NCBI GenBank assembly: GCA_007125435.1
Contig: SLDF01000197.1
Span: 1-6,439 of the forward strand
From: Saprospiraceae bacterium
GTDB taxonomy: Bacteria > Bacteroidota > Bacteroidia > Chitinophagales > Saprospiraceae
Direction of reading: 5' to 3'
Length of the DNA stretch: 6,439 bases
Shown here: positions 1 through 6,286 of the stretch, in pieces
Layout: each line of letters opens with the position of its first letter
Numbering within the stretch: the first letter of the stretch is position 1
The notes under the pieces: model-generated
Told to the model about the DNA's origin: nothing
Database searches by the model: none
Seen by the model: only the letters and a program-made list of their open reading frames with translations
Program-made: the position numbers and the translations under genes

Positions 1-63
1 AAGTTTACGCTTCGCTGTTTAGGCAAACGGTCGGCTATCGCCTCCGTTTGCTGTTTACGCTTT

Positions 64-78
64 GTGGACTTCGTCCAC
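64..78 (+). repeat. Mini-hairpin of repeat copy 1 (6-bp stem, triloop)
   Basis: GTGGAC (64-69) pairs perfectly with GTCCAC (73-78) around a TTC triloop closed by C-G. TTCGCTGTTTA follows. It occupies exactly the position of the hairpin at 331-343 in copy 2, whose stem sequence is different. Confidence 0.75.
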
Positions 79-181
79 TTCGCTGTTTATGCTTGAAGAT
101 GACTGATATCTTTCAAGTCATATTTGTATGAAATTTCCTGACCATAAAATTGCTGAAAAACCTCCAATTGAAGCTCTGCTA

Positions 182-262
182 TAAACGCGAGCGATAGCGA
201 GTTAAACGGGAGTGAAACGAGTTAAACATGAGCGCAGCGAATTAAACGTGAGCGGAAGCGAA
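182..262 (-). repeat. 20-bp word array 1
   Basis: TAAAC recurs at 182, 203, 223 and 243, so the steps are 21, 20 and 20 bp. Each is followed by a GAGCG-like and an AGCGA-like word, giving a consensus of about TAAACNNGAGCGNNAGCGA. Steps of 20-21 bp are two helical turns, so the words lie on one face of the DNA. There are no unique spacers between units. The strand is assigned arbitrarily: the same words read GTTTA/CGCT on the strand used by the 61-bp arm. Confidence 0.8.
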
Positions 263-287
263 TTAGAAGTTTACGCTTCGCTGTTTA
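243..287. repeat. Large hairpin across the junction of the two repeat copies
   Basis: The end of array 1 pairs with the start of the second 61-bp arm. TAAAC (243-247) pairs with GTTTA (283-287), AGC (251-253) with GCT (280-282), and GAAGCG (255-260) with CGCTTC (274-279). The result is 14 base pairs with a GTG bulge (248-250), a single bulged G (254) and a 13-nt loop (261-273). It could act as a cruciform, an RNA structure or a bidirectional transcription barrier. No T-tract follows on either strand, so it is not a classic terminator. Confidence 0.6.
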
Positions 288-330
288 GGCAAACGGTCGG
301 CTATCGCCTCCGTTTGCTGTTTACGCTACA

Positions 331-343
331 AGCACTCCGTGCT
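331..343 (+). repeat. Mini-hairpin of repeat copy 2 (5-bp stem, triloop)
   Basis: AGCAC (331-335) pairs with GTGCT (339-343) around a TCC triloop closed by C-G. TCCGCTGTTTA follows from 345. Aligned with 64-78, two stem pairs are swapped in a compensating way, and the sixth, outer pair is lost (A330 against C344). Confidence 0.75.
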
Positions 344-447
344 CTCCGCTGTTTAGGCTTAATGTAGGCTGTAGACTTTCAAGTTCTATTTATATGAAAG
401 CTCCTGATAAAAAAAATGCCTAAAAACCTCCAGTTGAAGCTTTGCTG

Positions 448-527
448 TAAACGCGAGCGTAGCGAGTTAAACGGGAGTGAAACGAGTTAAACATGAGCGC
501 AGCGAATTAAAGGTGAGCACAGGGAAG
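448..527 (-). repeat. 20-bp word array 2
   Basis: TAAAC recurs at 448, 468 and 488, with TAAAG at 508, an exact 20-bp step. The first three units match array 1 nearly base for base, apart from one deleted base in the first. The last unit has decayed (GAGCAC/AGGGA in place of GAGCG/AGCGA). Unlike array 1, it is not followed by another 61-bp arm. Confidence 0.8.
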
Positions 528-530
528 TAC

Positions 531-788
531 ACGCAAAAGCGTTATACATTTTACATATTTTAAGTCCATAATTCTGTATTGATTTCTATTGCTTGGAAGG
601 GTTTACGAGATGTCTATTGCATAATATACTTTTAAATTCGCCATTTTAAAAATTTGACTATCTTTACAAGTGGTAAGACCTATCAGATTATTACAACCTT
701 GTTTAATTTCAGTCTTGATGGTTGCAGCCCTGGAAGATGTTTTTCACATTTATCCATGCATAATTAATATATGTAAAAGATCATATTT
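531..788. other. AT-rich intergenic leader upstream of the SPOR gene
   Basis: I see no gene, tRNA or known riboswitch here. The stretch is AT-rich and should contain the promoter for the gene starting at 789. The closest match to the Bacteroidota -7 motif TANNTTTG is TATCTTTA at 659-666, but it lacks a TTTG-like -33 element at the proper distance, so no promoter is called. No Shine-Dalgarno sequence precedes the ATG at 789; AAAAG at about 775-779 is the only purine run nearby. That is usual for this phylum. Confidence 0.5.
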
Positions 789-2543
789 ATGTTTTTCTTT
801 ATTGATCGCATTTTGAGTCAATCGCGTTATCATTTTTTAGGTTTATTTCTCTTGATTTTTATCTCATTCTCTTTGCTTAATGTTCAGCCCATTCAGGCTC
901 AACTTTACTTAGTGGAGGATAGTTATAAAGGTGCCATAGCTCAAGGCCCGGCTAACAATGCACCGTCAGTTACCTTTTTCAAGAGAGTAGGATATAATCA
1001 GTATGCACCTTCTGATGTCTCAACCCAGGTGGAGTTTACACTAAAAAACATGCAAGTAGAGGCCGACGGTGTAGAGCAGGTTATTACGTTTGGTAGCTCA
1101 GCTCGTGAGACGGTCAAATGGCCTAAATCCGAAATGGTCTTTCAGCCAATGAAAAACCTCGGGCGCCCAATTTCCAAATTATTCACTAATAAGTCTGAAG
1201 AGGCTGACGATATATTGACCTCAAGTCATTACGGCTTTTGGATGTTTGCCTCAGTCAAGCAATACTCTAAGAACAAAAGGCCCAGAATTAACGAGAAAGA
1301 ATACCTTGGCGATTTAGTCATGACTTTTAATAGACCTATTTCCAATCCTATACTTCAGGTTGTAGGTCTTGGAGGTACTGTGATTGTTGAAAATATCGTT
1401 CGTGGCTTTTCTGTTGAATTAGAATTGCAAAACAGAGATGGGTCATTAAAAAAGTTATCCGGATCTGACGAACTCGGTGTGAGTTCTGATAGGATATTTA
1501 ATACAGCAGATCAATATGGTGCCTTATGCGGTTCAGGAGCAGCATGTGGCTCAGTCGAAGTCTTCATTCAGAATACTACAGAGTTGACGTTTAGGATTTT
1601 TCTGAAGCGGGATACCAGAGAAGATGGCTATAGAGGAAAATGGCCACTCATGAGAAATATGCAAAAAGGTGATGGCTTTCTTATTGGGCTTTCATTTGCA
1701 GAGAATATGGCGATATCTGGCCAGTTATATATGAAGTCTTTATCCAATCAAAGCAAAAACGCTATTGATGATAGGCTATTGAGAATCAATATCATTGATC
1801 CGGTACAAACTAAAGTTATTGGTTCTGTTCCGGTGAGTGAGGATGGCTCTTACACCATTGATGGGCTTACAACGAAAAGTGACTACCTTCTTCAAATAAA
1901 TACTATAAGGGGAGATATTGGTGAAGCGCCGCCGGCTGTACAGCTTCCCGGAGACTGGAGGATTGAATCCTTTGATTCTGACCTTGAGGGTGCCGGGGAA
2001 ATGGGTGTCTACAGCTTTTCTTTGACTGCAGACCAAGCTGAACCGGTCATAAATATCGTTTTATCAGATTTACCTGAAGGTCAGATTGTAGATGATACTA
2101 CACCTGAAACCTCAACACCTAAAGATACGAGTATCCCTTTTGAGGAAGAGCCTAAAGCTATACCTCAAGAGCACAATGAGTTGCCGACCACTTCCTCCAA
2201 TGATAACGGTGATACATCCTCAGATGAACCTGAAACAGAGATGACTATGGAAAGAACTGAAGCTGAAACGCAATGGGAAGAAGGACCCCAGAATACAGAT
2301 ATAGATAACCAACCTGCTATTGAGAATAACGATGACTGCGTCATCATTGTAGGTTCGTTTGCCACTGAACAATATGCTAACCAAATGAGAGATAGAGTCC
2401 TCTCTAAAGGGTACAATATTTATGTAGGCCAGTCGCCTGCGGGATTGACCAGAATAGGTTATAGAGTTTCATGCGGTAATGTAAACGCCGCACTATCAGA
2501 AGCCAAACAGTTTTTTGACTGGGATGCGTGGATACTGGAATGA
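789..2543 (+). CDS. Secreted multidomain protein with C-terminal SPOR domain
   Basis: Exported peptidoglycan-binding protein of 584 residues. Residues 1-37 form a signal peptide: hydrophobic core about 17-32, with cleavage likely after I-Q-A at 35-37. Residues about 55-305 look like a beta-sandwich domain found in Bacteroidota surface proteins. Its marks are GDLVMTFNRPISNP (174-187), LSGSDEL (223-229), CGSGAACGSV (247-256) and GDGFLIGLS (294-302). Residues about 308-428 resemble a prealbumin-like (carboxypeptidase regulatory or SdrD_B) domain, with EDGSYTIDGL at 351-360. An acidic, Ser/Thr/Pro-rich and probably disordered linker spans about 429-515. Residues 517-584 are a SPOR domain: VIIVGSF at 518-524, YRVSCG at 558-563, and the closing AWILE. 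SPOR domains bind glycan strands stripped of stem peptides, typically at septa. Its partners and exact role are unknown. The ATG at 789 gives a well-formed signal peptide. The next gene lies 41 bp downstream on the same strand, so co-transcription is plausible. Confidence 0.92.
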   Translation: MFFFIDRILSQSRYHFLGLFLLIFISFSLLNVQPIQAQLYLVEDSYKGAIAQGPANNAPSVTFFKRVGYNQYAPSDVSTQVEFTLKNMQVEADGVEQVITFGSSARETVKWPKSEMVFQPMKNLGRPISKLFTNKSEEADDILTSSHYGFWMFASVKQYSKNKRPRINEKEYLGDLVMTFNRPISNPILQVVGLGGTVIVENIVRGFSVELELQNRDGSLKKLSGSDELGVSSDRIFNTADQYGALCGSGAACGSVEVFIQNTTELTFRIFLKRDTREDGYRGKWPLMRNMQKGDGFLIGLSFAENMAISGQLYMKSLSNQSKNAIDDRLLRINIIDPVQTKVIGSVPVSEDGSYTIDGLTTKSDYLLQINTIRGDIGEAPPAVQLPGDWRIESFDSDLEGAGEMGVYSFSLTADQAEPVINIVLSDLPEGQIVDDTTPETSTPKDTSIPFEEEPKAIPQEHNELPTTSSNDNGDTSSDEPETEMTMERTEAETQWEEGPQNTDIDNQPAIENNDDCVIIVGSFATEQYANQMRDRVLSKGYNIYVGQSPAGLTRIGYRVSCGNVNAALSEAKQFFDWDAWILE

Positions 2544-2584
2544 GTAAATTACGAAGAATTAAATAGGACAACATACGACTTTGA

Positions 2585-3595
2585 ATGATAAAAAGAAGGG
2601 GATTTATTAAGACCGGTCTAATGGCGAGTCTTCTGGGCGGTACAGGTTTTTTAGGTTCTTGCAAATCCACTGCAAGTGACAAGAAAAGCAGAGGAATACT
2701 TCCACTCACCATGTGCACATGGTCACCGAATACCGTAGCCAATAATCATGCACATGACAGATTGCTCAAAGGTGACAATATATTAGACGCTCTGGAAAGC
2801 GCCATATGGATACCTGAGTCTGACCCGGATGATATGAGTGTCGGTTATGGTGGCTTACCCGATAAAAGTGGTAATGTAACATTAGATGCTTGTATCATGG
2901 ATGCCTATGGTAATGCAGGCAGTGTGATGTGCTTAGAACATATCAAACACCCTATATCAGTTGCACGAAAAGTCATGGAACAATCACCTCACGTCTATAT
3001 AGTAGGTGCAGGCGCCCTTCAATTTGCATTGGATCACGGTTTTGAAAAAGAAAACCTTCTTTCAGATCAAGCTAAAGAAGCATGGGAGAGCTGGCTTGAA
3101 GAGGGGGAGTATGATCCTATGATTACACCTCGTGAGATATTGAGAAGGATAGAGAGTCAGCATGACACAATAGGTATGCTCGCTATTGATAAAAACGGAA
3201 TGATATCAGGTGGCTGTTCTACATCCGGCTTAGGGTTCAAGCACCCCGGTAGAGTGGGGGATTCGCCCATTATCGGCTCAGGCTTGTTTGTAGATAATGA
3301 AGTAGGCGCCGCTACTGGATCAGGCCTGGGAGAGGAGATGGCTAAAATTTGTGGAGCTCATGTCATAGTGGAGTGCATGAGGCATGGATATTCACCTGAA
3401 GAGGCATGCAAAGAAGCCATCAGGCGCATTGTAGTAAAATACCCGGAATCAGGTAAGGATATGCAGGTTGGCTTTATAGCTTGTGATAAATATGGACAAC
3501 ACGGGGGCTTTGCAATCAATCCTAACTTTACCTACTGTGTTAACTTAGGTGAAGATGATACCATAGTAATTGAGACACCCTCCTGGTTCGATTGA
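2585..3595 (+). CDS. N4-(beta-N-acetylglucosaminyl)-L-asparaginase (glycosylasparaginase), Tat lipoprotein
   Basis: Ntn-hydrolase of 336 residues that cleaves the GlcNAc-asparagine bond remaining when N-glycoproteins are degraded (EC 3.5.1.26 family). It is made as a precursor that cuts itself before a threonine. Here that is Thr195 in HDTIG (193-197), giving an alpha chain up to 194 and a beta chain of 142 residues. Substrate-site residues known from the human and Elizabethkingia enzymes can be placed: Trp46 (TWSP), Thr213 (CSTSG), Arg223 and Asp226 (GRVGDSP), and Thr244-Gly245 (GAATGSG). The N-terminus carries a twin-arginine motif, KRRGFIK (3-9), and a lipobox, LGSC, with Cys26. This predicts Tat export as a folded protein followed by lipid anchoring. 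After Cys26 comes KSTASDKK, without the acidic cluster of known Bacteroidota surface-export signals, so a periplasm-facing anchor is likelier. The start is fixed by the Tat motif. AGGA at 2565-2568 is too far upstream to be a good ribosome-binding site. Confidence 0.95.
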   Translation: MIKRRGFIKTGLMASLLGGTGFLGSCKSTASDKKSRGILPLTMCTWSPNTVANNHAHDRLLKGDNILDALESAIWIPESDPDDMSVGYGGLPDKSGNVTLDACIMDAYGNAGSVMCLEHIKHPISVARKVMEQSPHVYIVGAGALQFALDHGFEKENLLSDQAKEAWESWLEEGEYDPMITPREILRRIESQHDTIGMLAIDKNGMISGGCSTSGLGFKHPGRVGDSPIIGSGLFVDNEVGAATGSGLGEEMAKICGAHVIVECMRHGYSPEEACKEAIRRIVVKYPESGKDMQVGFIACDKYGQHGGFAINPNFTYCVNLGEDDTIVIETPSWFD

Positions 3596-3660
3596 TGAGT
3601 GATCTGTTTTTTGGGTAACTTAATATATCAATTCGCCAATTACCTGAATTGCCTGATAGA

Positions 3661-3690
3661 CGCATAACCTTGAAAAGCTATGCGCGTTTT
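3661..3690 (+). terminator. Possible terminator hairpin after the asparaginase gene
   Basis: CGCATA (3661-3666) pairs with TATGCG (3679-3684), with an inner CTT/AAG stem (3669-3671 with 3675-3677) around a GAA loop. CG and then TTTT (3687-3690) follow. On the plus strand this resembles a weak intrinsic terminator for the gene ending at 3595. It overlaps the last codons and stop of the convergent GT2 gene. No good T-tract follows on the minus strand. The six-base stem is modest, so this is tentative. Confidence 0.3.
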
Positions 3691-4841
3691 GCTCGCTCCC
3701 ATGTTGCCTTCTGCTGCCCTTTAAAGAATCTAATAATACCTGCTAATACCGCAACATTCATGAAGGTAAAATAATATGGGATGTATGCCACTTTGCTTTT
3801 TTTACCTTTCTTATCCTGGGCATAGCCGTAAGCTGCTATTAAGTAAAAAAGTATTTGGCCAATTAGCAAATAGACAAAAGGTGCTGGCTGGATGATGGCT
3901 AGAGGCAGATTTAATAACAAAAGCAGAACAAGACCAATAGGTGCCACAGACCAACGAAAAGCCCTATGAGATAAATACATGAAAGTCAATATTGGATTAG
4001 GTATCGGTATGAGTGCCTTCCATAATCTGGTCATGGACTGCCATCCACCTGCCGCTATTCGGACTTTTCTTTTCCATTCTTCAGCTATATTTGCTGAAGC
4101 TGTCTCCATAGCATAGGCTTTTGGTGTGTATACGACCTTGTAACCTTTCATAGCCATGTCCATTGATGCCATGAAATCATCGAGGATGCTATCTTCGGGA
4201 ATATGGTTGTAATAAGCTTTGCGATAGGACATGAGCTCTCCTGCCGCACCTACTAGTGTTGAGAACTCACTATCCATCCTTTTTAACCAGGACTCGTACT
4301 TCCAGTATAAGCCCTCACCGGCGCTACTTGTATGATCTTTATCCTTTTGGATGATTCTTTTCTCTCCTGATACTGCACCTACTTTTGGATTTTTGTAAGG
4401 TGCAGATATCTCATACAATGCATCTTTATTGATATACGTATTAGCGTCACAGAATACTAAAATATCGTGTTTTGCATGATCAACAGCACGGTTCATAGCG
4501 GCTGCTTTCCCTTTGCGCTCATCACTGTGCATCCATATGAGTTGATCGGTGTAATTTTTTACAATATCAAGTGAATGATCGTCCGTACCATCTGTTATAA
4601 AGATGATTTCCAGCAATTCCTTTGGGTACTTTAATTGAAGCGTGTTTTTTAATTTCTCTTCCATGAAGTCACCTTCGTTGTAGCAAGGCACTATCAATGT
4701 TATACTGTGTTCCGGATCTTTTGAATAAATCTTTAGGGGGCGAAGCATCTTTTTTATGCCATTCAAAATAGTGATGAGTATGGCGTATCCGATATAGGTA
4801 TAGAAGACTAAGAATAGCGTAATAAAAAATAGTGTTTTCAT
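3678..4841 (-). CDS. Membrane glycosyltransferase family 2 (cellulose-synthase-like)
   Basis: Inner-membrane processive-type GT2 enzyme of 387 residues that transfers a sugar from a nucleotide sugar to a growing glycan. Sugar and acceptor cannot be read from sequence. Residues about 4-27 form one membrane segment. The catalytic domain spans about 45-275: VPCYNE (51-56), TDGTDD (83-88, nucleotide-binding Asp84), RKGKAAAMN (109-117), the DXD-like site CDANT (131-135), the probable catalytic base LDDF (220-223), and RKVRIAAGGWQ (258-268) where related enzymes have QxxRW. DAN in place of DXD is usual in the CESA-like subgroup, as far as I recall, and is not a defect. Two or three further membrane segments lie at about 297-318, 321-340 and 352-371. 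Poly-GlcNAc synthases (PgaC/IcaA) are the best-known relatives with this layout. Its ATG overlaps the stop of the upstream glycosyltransferase by 4 bp, so the two are likely translationally coupled. Confidence 0.94.
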   Translation of the reverse strand: MKTLFFITLFLVFYTYIGYAILITILNGIKKMLRPLKIYSKDPEHSITLIVPCYNEGDFMEEKLKNTLQLKYPKELLEIIFITDGTDDHSLDIVKNYTDQLIWMHSDERKGKAAAMNRAVDHAKHDILVFCDANTYINKDALYEISAPYKNPKVGAVSGEKRIIQKDKDHTSSAGEGLYWKYESWLKRMDSEFSTLVGAAGELMSYRKAYYNHIPEDSILDDFMASMDMAMKGYKVVYTPKAYAMETASANIAEEWKRKVRIAAGGWQSMTRLWKALIPIPNPILTFMYLSHRAFRWSVAPIGLVLLLLLNLPLAIIQPAPFVYLLIGQILFYLIAAYGYAQDKKGKKSKVAYIPYYFTFMNVAVLAGIIRFFKGQQKATWERAKRA

Positions 4842-6067
4842 TTTGATAGCAGTGATTTACATTGTTTTCTAATCATCTCGACTCTTTTTTTCCAACTGTT
4901 TTCGGTGGATACCTGATGTCTATGTATTCTCATGTCTTCTCGATCTTCGTCGAGTGCATTTTGCACGGCTTTTGAAAATGCTTCTTTGTCCAGAGCTATG
5001 TATACCACTTCTTCGAAAGACTGTATATCCCTTGAGAAATTAGTAGATATCACAGGCTTGCCTGATGCCAAATACTCATTTATCTTTAGGGGATAAATAC
5101 GGCTCGTCAATTCATTGCACTTAAACGGTAGTAAAAGTACATCGAATCTGCGCAAGTAAGCAGGTAATGCTTTGATGTTTTTAGCGCCTGTAAAATATAG
5201 GTTTGGTATACTGTCAAGGTCTATATCTGTATGTTGATAGAAGTTTTTAGGTCCTACAAATACGTATGATTTATCAGGATGTGCAGAGATGACATACTTT
5301 ATCAAGTCATAATCTAATCTCTGGCAAATATTACCGGTGTATCCTATGATTGGGCCTTTGACATGTGATATGTCATCGGGAGAGGGTAATGTCTCCGTCC
5401 TTGCCGTCTCAAACAAGGGAATATCGGCTGCATTTGGAAGAAACTCTACTTGCTTGCCCGACCTATCGGTTAAATCTTTTTGCAATTGCTTAGAAGTGGC
5501 GTAGCTAATATCAGCTGCTCTGATGGCCTCTATTTCTAATTGAGATCCATGCTTTTTTAGGTAATACTCCAGGGCATTGATGTTGTCCCTGGATTGGTAA
5601 ATGAATAATCTTATATCCAGATTCTTAGGCTTGTAGTAGCCATAAAGTGGATTAAAGGAATTGAATAAAATACATGCAGCATGGCCATCGTTTTTCAAAG
5701 CCTTCTTAATGGCTCTGAACAGTATGAGATTATTGAACCTCGATAGCCACCTGTATAGCATGCTATCCGGTGGAAGCCAATTGATAGGCAACATAGGTGC
5801 AGGGGTGATGAATTTTAAATTTTTATGTTGGCCCGGAATGTGATGACATTTAGATCGTCCTCTAATGAGAGATTGTCTCCTTTTTTTTACAGTCGGGGTA
5901 GACCATTCTCTTATCACATCTATGATGGTGAAAGGATAGTCCACATAGTAGACGACCTGATCTTCAGAAAATGTTTGGGCCAAAGACCAGGAAGCAGAGG
6001 AGAAATCACCATCCCATCTGGACATACTCAACATGACTATTGGAAATTCTGTAAAACTATTGCTCAC
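4838..6067 (-). CDS. GT4-like (GT-B fold) glycosyltransferase
   Basis: Cytoplasmic retaining-type glycosyltransferase of 409 residues with no signal peptide. The N-terminal half starts with a strand, PIVMLS (9-14), then SRWDGDFSSASWSLA (16-30). This layout resembles TuaH-like enzymes, where 'RWD' is followed by a helix and a strand, here VVYYVDYP (38-45). The C-terminal half has the GT4 signatures: LPNAAD (210-215), IGYTGNI (241-247), FVGPKN (270-275), and the donor-binding segment YPLKINEYLASGKPVIST (325-342) with Glu331. Donor and acceptor are unknown. The start is GTG at 6067; ATG codons at 6034 and 6025 fall at or beyond the first beta-strand and would truncate the fold. An in-frame TAA at 6103-6101 bars an ATG further upstream. 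Only a purine-rich AAAGAAAAAAA precedes the GTG. It is the first gene of the operon visible here and feeds the GT2 gene through an ATGA overlap. Confidence 0.92.
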   Translation of the reverse strand: MSNSFTEFPIVMLSMSRWDGDFSSASWSLAQTFSEDQVVYYVDYPFTIIDVIREWSTPTVKKRRQSLIRGRSKCHHIPGQHKNLKFITPAPMLPINWLPPDSMLYRWLSRFNNLILFRAIKKALKNDGHAACILFNSFNPLYGYYKPKNLDIRLFIYQSRDNINALEYYLKKHGSQLEIEAIRAADISYATSKQLQKDLTDRSGKQVEFLPNAADIPLFETARTETLPSPDDISHVKGPIIGYTGNICQRLDYDLIKYVISAHPDKSYVFVGPKNFYQHTDIDLDSIPNLYFTGAKNIKALPAYLRRFDVLLLPFKCNELTSRIYPLKINEYLASGKPVISTNFSRDIQSFEEVVYIALDKEAFSKAVQNALDEDREDMRIHRHQVSTENSWKKRVEMIRKQCKSLLSK

Positions 6068-6286
6068 TGCATTTTTTTCTTTGTAAATGTAGAAAACTTT
6101 TTAGACATTCTCCTTAGTTGCTTTGCTGATATGCTTATTTGTTCATCTATAAATTATGACAAAGTGTATGCAATATATCTTTGATAGATGGCTATGCCGA
6201 CTTTACCTTAATTTTCATCGCAGGATATATTGTAATGTTGTTATATTATGAGACGTGCATCCAATGATTGCGTTTTCTCTGGTTAT
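6068..6286. other. Upstream region of the glycosyltransferase operon
   Basis: No convincing gene. On the minus strand a 14-codon frame (6108-6064; MSKKFSTFTKKKMQ) ends in a TGA that overlaps the GTG start of the GT4 gene as GTGA. AAGGAG (6115-6110) sits one base from its ATG, too close for normal initiation. TACACTTTG on the minus strand (about 6169-6161) is one base longer than the Bacteroidota -7 motif TANNTTTG and has no clear -33 partner. The operon promoter should lie here but cannot be placed with confidence. Confidence 0.4.

Larger units (their letters stand above)
1..266. repeat. Composite intergenic repeat, copy 1
   Basis: First copy of a 266-bp unit that recurs at 267-530. The order is a 61-bp arm (1-61) rich in GTTTA and CGCT words, a mini-hairpin (64-78), a middle segment (about 90-181), and an array of four 20-21-bp TAAAC/GAGCG/AGCGA words (182-262). 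The 61-bp arm is identical base for base to 267-327. The middle is only about 80% identical to the second copy: over 110-184, 14 of 75 bases differ with no gaps. The arm contains its own stem, CAAACGG (24-30) with CCGTTTG (44-50). The arm and array use complementary words, so the unit can fold on itself. The copy starts at the window edge and may continue upstream. Function unknown. Confidence 0.9.
267..530. repeat. Composite intergenic repeat, copy 2
   Basis: Second copy of the unit at 1-266, with the same order of parts: 61-bp arm (267-327), mini-hairpin (331-343), middle (about 356-447) and 20-bp array (448-527). The register is kept at offset 266 until a single-base deletion inside the array changes it to 265. 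The last array word is degraded (TAAAG instead of TAAAC at 508-512), and homology fades near 525-530. Directly after it, ACGC-AAAA-GCGT (531-542) makes a small 4-bp hairpin. No target-site duplication or transposase is visible, so tandem duplication of a local element is the simplest reading. Confidence 0.9.

Noticed and set aside
110..450. Small peptide genes in the repeat middles (ATG at 128 with 18 codons; ATG at 394)
   Set aside because: The frames align without gaps and share an 'EALL-stop' ending, but copy 2 has an internal TAA. The 14 differences are spread over codon positions (about 6, 4 and 4) without third-position bias, so coding selection is not supported.
182..527. CRISPR array
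   Set aside because: The 20-bp units abut one another with no unique spacers, are imperfect, and no cas gene is present. They are phased word repeats.
1776..2742. Minus-strand open frames at 1776-2036, 2165-2416 and 2404-2742
   Set aside because: They are antisense shadows of the SPOR protein and asparaginase genes, with no domain features of their own.
3629..3651. Bidirectional terminator between the convergent genes (CAATTC/GAATTG, also CAATT/AATTG)
   Set aside because: The stems are AT-rich, five or six bases long, and not followed by a T-tract on either strand.
5661..6184. Plus-strand open frames at 5661-5843 and 5825-6184
   Set aside because: Both lie mostly antisense to the GT4 gene, whose motifs are clear, and their translations show no recognisable domain.
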